This document shows, piece after piece, positions 58,915 through 64,000 of a DNA stretch of 64,000 nt. The DNA comes from Streptomyces coffeae (GTDB lineage: Bacteria > Actinomycetota > Actinomycetes > Streptomycetales > Streptomycetaceae). Position 1 is the first letter of the stretch. Each line of letters starts with the position of its first letter. The notes beneath the pieces are model-generated. The model had not been told where the DNA came from and did not search any database. It saw only the letters and a program-made list of their open reading frames with translations. The position numbers and the translations under genes were made by a program. The DNA lies in assembly GCF_016741875.1 (NCBI RefSeq), contig NZ_JAERRF010000013.1, positions 62,001 to 126,000 of the forward strand, read 5' to 3'.

Positions 58915-59347
58915 GCCGGGGACGATACCTCCCGCGCCCCTGAGGGCCCTCTGTCGTCCGCGCGGCCGGTCCTGGACACTGATCCTCCGCGAACATTCCC
59001 GACGGAACCGGGCGTGCCCCGGAACGGCTGGAAGATCGCGGAAGTGCGGCGCTATTCGCACAAACGCCGTACCGCATTCCGAACACATCGGCCACGGTGG
59101 GGGCAACGGTGAGAAAATCGCGCGGATATGGCGGAGGAATTGCCGATGCCGATCACAGTTCAGAATGAGCAGGTCCGCCGGTTTCCGCGTGATGACGCCT
59201 TCACATTCGGTTTCACCGCGGACGGTGGCTCAAGGCGATCATTCCGTGTCCATTACAGTGCGAGGCAGTCCGGGGCCGTACACGCCACGAGACATACCGC
59301 GAGACACACCACAAGACACTCCATGAGGAAAGAAAAGGAGAAAGGTC
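58915..59347. other. Divergent intergenic region
   Basis: No supported gene in 433 bases. It must hold the promoters of the zinc-ribbon and ADP-ribosylglycohydrolase genes. Three imperfect direct repeats of about 12 bases (GAGACATACCGC type) lie at 59289-59321 shortly before the ribosome binding site of the next gene. A small frame from ATG 59146 has a fair ribosome binding site but unconvincing sequence. Confidence 0.5.
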
Positions 59348-60472
59348 GTGACCGCAACCGCCAGCGCAGCGACCGGCGTATGGGGCCGTGCCGAGCAGCA
59401 GGATTTCCGCAGTCGGGTACGCGGCTGTCTGCTCGGGGGCGCCATCGGGGACGCGCTGGGGGCGGCCGTCGAGTTCTCCTCCCTGGACGACATCCGGGCG
59501 GAACACGGCCCGGAGGGCGTCACCGACTTCCTGCCCGCCTACGGGGGGCGCGGCCGGGTCACCGACGACACCCAGATGAGCCTGTTCACCGTCGACGGGC
59601 TGATACGCGCACAGGTGCGCCGGGACACCGGTGCCTGGCATCCGCCCACCGACATCCACGCCGCACACCGCCGCTGGTACGCCACTCAGCGCGACTGGGG
59701 CCCCGACGAGCGCCGTGAGGACGCGGGCTGGCTGGCGCGCGAGGAGTGGCTGTACGCGCGCCGCGCCCCCGGCCGGGCCTGTCTGAACGGGCTCGCCGAC
59801 GAGACCATGGGCACCCTCGACGCACCCAAGAACCCCGACTCCAAGGGCTGCGGCGCGGTGATGCGCTCCGCGCCCTTCGGGCTGCTGGTCGGCTGGGAAC
59901 CCCAACTGGTCTTCCAACTCGCCATCGAATGCGCCGCCCAGACCCACGGCCACCCCACCGGCTATCTCGCGGCCGGGGCCTTCGCCCTGATCGTGCACGG
60001 TCTGGCCCGCGGCGAGGGGCTCGACGGCGCGGTCCAGCGGTCCCTGGCCCAGCTGGCCACCCGCCCCGGCCACGAGGAGACCACCCAGGCGCTCCGGCAG
60101 GCGCTCGGCGCCGTACGCCAGGGCTTGCCGACCGCCGAGCGCGTCGCGTCCCTGGGCGAGGGCTGGACCGCCGAGGAGGCCCTGGCGATGGGGCTGTACT
60201 GCGCGCTGGTGGCCGAGGACGTACGCCATGGACTGCTGCTCGCGGTCAATCACGGCGGGGACAGCGACTCCACGGGCGCCATCTGCGGCAACCTCCTGGG
60301 CGTCCTGCACGGTGAGACGGCGCTGCCGCCCGCCTGGCTGGCCGAGGTGGAGGGGCGCGGCACCATCCTGGAGCTGGCCGACGACTTCGCGATGGAGATG
60401 ACCCAGGGACCCGCCCTCCACGGCCCGGGCGGCTCCGCCGCCGCCTGGCTCGCCCGCTACCCGCGCGCGTAG
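59348..60472 (+). CDS. ADP-ribosylglycohydrolase-family protein
   Basis: 374-residue DraG/ARH-type hydrolase that would remove ADP-ribose from a modified protein or small molecule. Dinuclear-metal motifs are present: LGGAIGDALGAAVEF near the N terminus, TDDTQMSLFT (about residue 78) and HGGDSDSTGAICGNLLG near the C terminus. All acidic ligands are intact. GTG start with AAGGAG seven bases upstream. The protein modified by ADP-ribose is unknown. Confidence 0.92.
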   Translation: MTATASAATGVWGRAEQQDFRSRVRGCLLGGAIGDALGAAVEFSSLDDIRAEHGPEGVTDFLPAYGGRGRVTDDTQMSLFTVDGLIRAQVRRDTGAWHPPTDIHAAHRRWYATQRDWGPDERREDAGWLAREEWLYARRAPGRACLNGLADETMGTLDAPKNPDSKGCGAVMRSAPFGLLVGWEPQLVFQLAIECAAQTHGHPTGYLAAGAFALIVHGLARGEGLDGAVQRSLAQLATRPGHEETTQALRQALGAVRQGLPTAERVASLGEGWTAEEALAMGLYCALVAEDVRHGLLLAVNHGGDSDSTGAICGNLLGVLHGETALPPAWLAEVEGRGTILELADDFAMEMTQGPALHGPGGSAAAWLARYPRA

Positions 60473-60492
60473 GGCGAGCCGCGCACCCTGGC

Positions 60493-60523
60493 TGAGCCCC
60501 CGGGCTCCGCAGCCCCGGGCTCA
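60493..60523. terminator. Bidirectional hairpin between converging genes
   Basis: Outer stem TGAGCCC / GGGCTCA and inner stem GGGCT / AGCCC with a CCGC loop, interrupted by a small bulge. It lies between the ADP-ribosylglycohydrolase stop and the HEAT-protein stop, overlapping the latter. Confidence 0.65.
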
Positions 60524-61807
60524 GATCCGCATCATCCCGGGGAAGCCGCCGTGGCCGGCGCCCGGCACGGTGAGGGCGATCCAGCCATGACCGCGTGTGG
60601 CGGCGGAGGAGATCGCGCCCGGATGGATGGAGAGCGCGGCGGCAGCGGCGCCCGGGTCCGTCTCCTCGGAGGTGTTGGGGTCGGGGTAGTCGTCCTCGAA
60701 CGCCTCCTGGTCCCCGTCGTAGTCGTCGACCGTGACGACCCTTTCCCACGGCAGCGGTTCACCCGTCCACTCGGGGTCCTCATGGCTCCAGTAGCCGCGC
60801 TCCACCAAACCGTCCTCGGCGTGAGCCCAGATCCTCGCGCCCGCGCACCCGTCCTCGTAGAAGACCTGGGCCCGGCCGCAGGCCGAGCTCAGCAGCTCGG
60901 CCGTGTGATACGGCTGCCAGGAGATGTCGCCCAGCAGGGAGTTGGCGTAGATCAGCCGCCAGCCGTCGTACTCGGGGGTGATGAAGACCCGGCAGACATA
61001 GGTCGACTCTCCGTCGGGCCCCTGGACCACCTTGGAGTCGGCTTCCTGGGAGGACCGCCCCATCTCCTGCGTCGCCGGGATCCGGTCGTGCAGCCCCAGC
61101 ACCTCGAAGGCGCGCTCGTAGGTGTCGCCGGGTACCGCCAGCCACCAGTGGGCCGGCATCCAGTCCGGCCGCTCGTCGGCGAGCCGCATCCGCACCAGCC
61201 GCTCCAGCGCGGCGCGGTCGCGCGGCTCCGGCCCCTCGTGGCCACCGGTCATCACCAGCGCCGACAGCGACTGGCGGCGCAGCCGCCGGGTGGCGCCCTC
61301 GCGGCGGATCGCCCGCAGGGCCGGAACGGCGGCCGGGCCGAGGGTGCCCAGGATCTGTTCGGCCTCGGTGCGGGTATCGAGGTCGGGGGAGTCCAACAGC
61401 GACAGCAGGACGGGGGTGGCGGGCGCGGCCGCGGCGCCCAGCCCGGCCAGTCCGCGCAGCGCCTCCAGCCGGATGTGCAGGGACTCATGGCCGAGCGCCG
61501 TCACATAGCGGTCGACGCAGCGCTCGTCGAAGGAGCGGAGCAGCCCGGGGAAGACTGGTCGGCGGCGCTCGGCCTGTTCGGCCGCCTGCTGGGCGACCAC
61601 CGCGTCGAAGGCGGCCGGGCCGATCCGCAGCAGGGCGGCGGATATCTCCTGCGGCGCCCACGGCCGTGCCCTGTCCGCGGCCGCCACCAGGGCCGGTACG
61701 GCCTCGTCGCCCAGCGCGGCCAGCCGCTCGACCGCCGCCCGGCGGGATTCCTCGGTGCCGTCCTCGCGGTCCAGCTCCGCGGTCAGGTCGTTGATCGTTT
61801 GCTGCAT
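60521..61807 (-). CDS. HEAT-repeat protein
   Basis: 428 residues. The N-terminal half (about 1-200) consists of HEAT or PBS-lyase-type repeats (RRAAVERLAALGDEAVPALV; IRLEALRGLAGLGAAAAPAT; AEQILGTLGPAAVPALRAI), a protein-binding scaffold. The C-terminal half is a separate domain with many Trp, Tyr and acidic residues, no known family recognised, and a long Asp/Glu tract (DDYDGDQEAFEDDYPDP). Cytoplasmic. The partner is unknown. It is on the same strand as the GT87 gene, ten bases downstream of it, so the two may be cotranscribed. Confidence 0.82.
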   Translation of the reverse strand: MQQTINDLTAELDREDGTEESRRAAVERLAALGDEAVPALVAAADRARPWAPQEISAALLRIGPAAFDAVVAQQAAEQAERRRPVFPGLLRSFDERCVDRYVTALGHESLHIRLEALRGLAGLGAAAAPATPVLLSLLDSPDLDTRTEAEQILGTLGPAAVPALRAIRREGATRRLRRQSLSALVMTGGHEGPEPRDRAALERLVRMRLADERPDWMPAHWWLAVPGDTYERAFEVLGLHDRIPATQEMGRSSQEADSKVVQGPDGESTYVCRVFITPEYDGWRLIYANSLLGDISWQPYHTAELLSSACGRAQVFYEDGCAGARIWAHAEDGLVERGYWSHEDPEWTGEPLPWERVVTVDDYDGDQEAFEDDYPDPNTSEETDPGAAAAALSIHPGAISSAATRGHGWIALTVPGAGHGGFPGMMRI

Positions 61808-61816
61808 GCGGTCACC

Positions 61817-63211
61817 CTAGAAGGGCCCGCCGACACCCCTCGCCGACTGCGGCAGGCGCTCCGGCGGGCGTGTGCCGGGGCCCGCCGGGCGCGGCAGGTC
61901 CGGGGCGGCCGCGGGGGTGTGGGCCGCGCGCAGGACCAGCCGGGCCAGGACGGCCAGGAAGACCAGTCCGATCAGCGGGTAGACCGCGGTCAGCAGCATC
62001 TGGGCCGGGTTCTGGTGGAGTTCGACCCGTGTCGCCTGGGCGTGCGGCACGTACCAGAGCATGAAGGAGCAGAACAGCAGCCAGGTCACCACCGCCCCGG
62101 TGATCCACCCCGCGGTGCGCCGCCGCGCCGCCTCCAGGGCGAGCAGCAGCCCCATCGGCACCGCCCAGACCCAGTGGTGCGACCAGGAGACCGGGCTGAT
62201 CATGAGGGCGGTGACCGCGCAGCCGACGGCTGCCCAGGCGCGTGCGTTCGGCAACTGCCGGTCGTCCATGACCTGGGCCGCGACCGCCGCGGTCAGGCCC
62301 ACACCGCCGACCAGCGCCACGGCGGCGACCCACCACAGCCCCGGGTCGGGGGTGTGCAGCAACCGGGCGAGGACACCGCGGAGGTTCTGATTGCCCGCGC
62401 CCTCGATGTCCCCGGGGCGGTCGGTCGCGAACAGCACCTCGGTCCAGAACCGCCGGGAGTCGTGCGGCAGCGCGAGCGCCGAGAGCCCGACCGTGCCCGC
62501 GAAGACGGCGGTGGCGACGACGGCCCGCCGCAGGTGGTCATTGCAGAAGGCGGTCAGCGGCCTGCCGTACAGCCGCAGCCGCCGCACCCCGGCCACCAGC
62601 CCGGCCAGCGCCAGGAAGACGACGAAGAGCCCCGGGGTCAGCTTGATCCCGGCGGCGATCCCGGTCCCCAGCCCGGCCCCGCGGTGGCCCGCCCGGCGGG
62701 TGAGGTCCCACAGCACCAGCACCGTGACCAGCAGATTGATCTGCCCGAAGCGCAGTGTCGTCCACACCGGCTCGCACCAGACCGCCACCGCCGCCAGGGC
62801 CAGTACGGCGGCCGGACGCGGCAGGGCGCGCGGCAGCCCGGTCAGCCGAAGCGACAGATGGGCGAGCGCGACCATCAGGGCGAGGTTGACGGTGGTGCCG
62901 AAGGTCCGCAGGGTGCTCGTCCCCATCAGGGTCAGCGGGGTGAACAGCAGAGAGGCGAAGGGCGGATACGTATTGGGCAGATTGTGGACCGTCGCCCGCA
63001 TGTCGTAGAGGTCCGCGGCGTTGCGCACCGTCCAGCCCTCGGCGCGGTAGACCAGCAGATCGACCATCGACACCTGGGCGGCTCGCTGGGCGATCCAGAA
63101 CCCCGTGAAGGACAGCAGGCACAGAACCGCCGCGCACAGCGTCGGACGGCGGAGCACGAAGGCGCGGGCCGGATGCGTCGCGGCAGCGGGGCGCGTCTGT
63201 GTCGAGGTCAC
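61817..63211 (-). CDS. GT87-family membrane glycosyltransferase (mannosyltransferase-like)
   Basis: 464-residue polytopic membrane protein with about ten to twelve helices. It has the GT-C features of GT87 (DUF2029): an acidic residue in the first outer loop (MVDLLVYRAEGWTVR), YPPFASLLFTPL after helix 2, and LRFGQINLLVTVLVLWDL. Related mycobacterial enzymes transfer mannose from polyprenyl phosphate to lipomannan. The GTG at 63211 is favoured by an upstream GGAG; a start at 63289 would add 26 residues. Acts at the cytoplasmic membrane on an envelope glycan; acceptor unknown. Confidence 0.87.
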   Translation of the reverse strand: MTSTQTRPAAATHPARAFVLRRPTLCAAVLCLLSFTGFWIAQRAAQVSMVDLLVYRAEGWTVRNAADLYDMRATVHNLPNTYPPFASLLFTPLTLMGTSTLRTFGTTVNLALMVALAHLSLRLTGLPRALPRPAAVLALAAVAVWCEPVWTTLRFGQINLLVTVLVLWDLTRRAGHRGAGLGTGIAAGIKLTPGLFVVFLALAGLVAGVRRLRLYGRPLTAFCNDHLRRAVVATAVFAGTVGLSALALPHDSRRFWTEVLFATDRPGDIEGAGNQNLRGVLARLLHTPDPGLWWVAAVALVGGVGLTAAVAAQVMDDRQLPNARAWAAVGCAVTALMISPVSWSHHWVWAVPMGLLLALEAARRRTAGWITGAVVTWLLFCSFMLWYVPHAQATRVELHQNPAQMLLTAVYPLIGLVFLAVLARLVLRAAHTPAAAPDLPRPAGPGTRPPERLPQSARGVGGPF

Positions 63212-63445
63212 GGGGGAGGCTCCAGAGCGGCCGTGGGGGGACGGCGGGTCGGCGGTTCGGAGGACCAGCGGATCGGCGGCGGTCGGCACAGACGGCCGAC
63301 CCTAATACGTTCCGGAGGATGACCCGGGCGGAGGAGAGGTTGCTCACAGGAGCGGGCGAGTTGACCATGACCTGCGAGGTCATCGACGTACCCGAGGGGC
63401 AACGGCCAGGATCGTGCCGAGCACGGACGAGAGGGGACAACCCGT

Positions 63446-63913
63446 ATGACCAGCATCGACACCACCACCACCGCCGCCGTCACCGAGCGCACCCGGGCCA
63501 CGGTCCAGGAACTGCTGGGACGGCTGGTCGAGGGCGACCCCGAGCGGATCGCCGCGCTGTTCGCGGAGCGGGTCGACTGGCAGATCGCCGAGAACCCGGC
63601 CGCCTGGTGGATCCGTCCCCGCTCCACCCGTGCCGATGTCGCGGCCCACTTCCGCGACCTGGCCCAGGGGGTCCAGCCGGACCCGGACGGCAACACCGTC
63701 GACGCGGTGGTCGTGGACGGGCCGGGGGCGGTGCTCACCGGGACGCTCGCCGGGACCGTCCGCGCGACCGGCCGCCCCTACCGCTCGCCCTTCGCGATGC
63801 GGCTCACCGTCGAGGACGGGCTGATCACCCGCTACCGCATCTACGAGGACAGCCTCGCCATCGCCGTCGCCTGCGCGCCCGCCGACCACGAGCCGCCCGC
63901 GGTTCGGGCATAG
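63446..63913 (+). CDS. SnoaL-like (NTF2-fold) protein
   Basis: 155 residues with the NTF2-like fold: helix ATVQELLGRLVEGDPERIAA, then FAERVDWQIAENP, a linker, and strands ending RLTVEDGLITRYRIYEDS. SnoaL-like proteins include polyketide cyclases, epoxide hydrolases and ketosteroid-isomerase-like enzymes, as well as non-catalytic members; no catalytic set can be picked here. The ribosome binding site is poor (GAGGGG at -17). It stands alone between the GT87 gene and the right edge. Confidence 0.82.
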   Translation: MTSIDTTTTAAVTERTRATVQELLGRLVEGDPERIAALFAERVDWQIAENPAAWWIRPRSTRADVAAHFRDLAQGVQPDPDGNTVDAVVVDGPGAVLTGTLAGTVRATGRPYRSPFAMRLTVEDGLITRYRIYEDSLAIAVACAPADHEPPAVRA

Positions 63914-63974
63914 GGCCCGTCTTCCAAGGAGCCGCCCTCGCACGGCGGAGGAGACGGATCCTAGGCTGAGCGCC

Positions 63975-64000
63975 ATGACCGCAGCCGTCCCGGTGATACG
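63975..64000 (+). CDS. Start of a gene running off the right edge
   Basis: ATG followed by eight codons (MTAAVPVIR) open to the end of the window. CTAGGCTGAGCGCC in front gives no clear ribosome binding site but TAGGCT may be a -10 element with a very short leader. Nothing more can be said. Confidence 0.3.

Noticed and set aside
59146..59718. Reading frame from ATG 59146 with a fair ribosome binding site
   Set aside because: The encoded sequence turns into Arg/Gly-rich shadow of the ADP-ribosylglycohydrolase gene and has no family features.
1..64000. A biosynthetic gene cluster (PKS, NRPS, terpene) linked to the Afs regulators
   Set aside because: No synthase, carrier protein or terpene cyclase gene is present in the window; the enzymes are of catabolic type.

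Overview
The window is a high-GC actinomycete chromosome segment, almost certainly Streptomyces: GC-rich third codon positions throughout, GTG and TTG starts, GGAGG-type ribosome binding sites, and, in one place, homologues of the afsK, afsS, afsR and fbiC genes known from Streptomyces coelicolor. No CRISPR array, rRNA, tRNA or intact mobile element was seen.

Layout. 1-2426: end of a membrane-bound kinase-like protein. 2423-27540: first block of a catabolic cluster, with an acyl-CoA ligase, several acyl-CoA dehydrogenases, a cyclase-family hydrolase, SDR, aldehyde and alcohol dehydrogenases, an AraC/GlxA regulator with an MFS transporter, flavin reductase, enoyl-CoA hydratase, an ADP-forming acyl-CoA synthetase, an FAD monooxygenase, DoxX, a DUF35 protein and a thiolase-like protein. 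27703-32437: TetR regulator, a VOC protein (probable KbpA) and the Ser/Thr kinase AfsK. 32826-38067: lipoprotein, then a second catabolic block (enoyl-CoA hydratase, DUF35, thiolase-like, FadD3-like ligase) and a decayed LLM oxidoreductase. 38200-44731: a 60-aa secreted peptide, AfsS, AfsR and an AfsR paralogue without its DNA-binding domain. 44879-51742: third catabolic block (amidohydrolase, two LLM flavin oxidoreductases, SDR, D-aminoacylase-like hydrolase). 51753-55890: an SDR relic, a secreted protein in a less GC-rich patch, a Tat-exported PHP hydrolase and an F420-type LLM oxidoreductase. 56013-63913: FO synthase fbiC, a frameshifted zinc-ribbon gene, an ADP-ribosylglycohydrolase, a HEAT-repeat protein, a GT87 membrane glycosyltransferase and a SnoaL-like protein.

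The main result is a shared operator. Twelve copies of a 17-bp palindrome, consensus TCTGACGGNCCGTCAGA, sit at the promoters of the catabolic operons in all three blocks, which makes them one regulon. The encoded enzymes can activate an acid as CoA thioester, dehydrogenate and hydrate it, cleave it by a retro-aldol step (two thiolase/DUF35 pairs) and oxidise or reduce ring or carbonyl intermediates with flavin or F420. The substrate cannot be read from sequence; an alicyclic, terpenoid or steroid-like carboxylate is a reasonable guess.

This regulon is interleaved with the AfsK-AfsR-AfsS antibiotic-regulation genes. One operator faces the AfsR paralogue, and a weaker match lies upstream of afsR. 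A second striking point is the 60-residue secreted peptide beside afsS whose C terminus carries the AfsS repeat motif.
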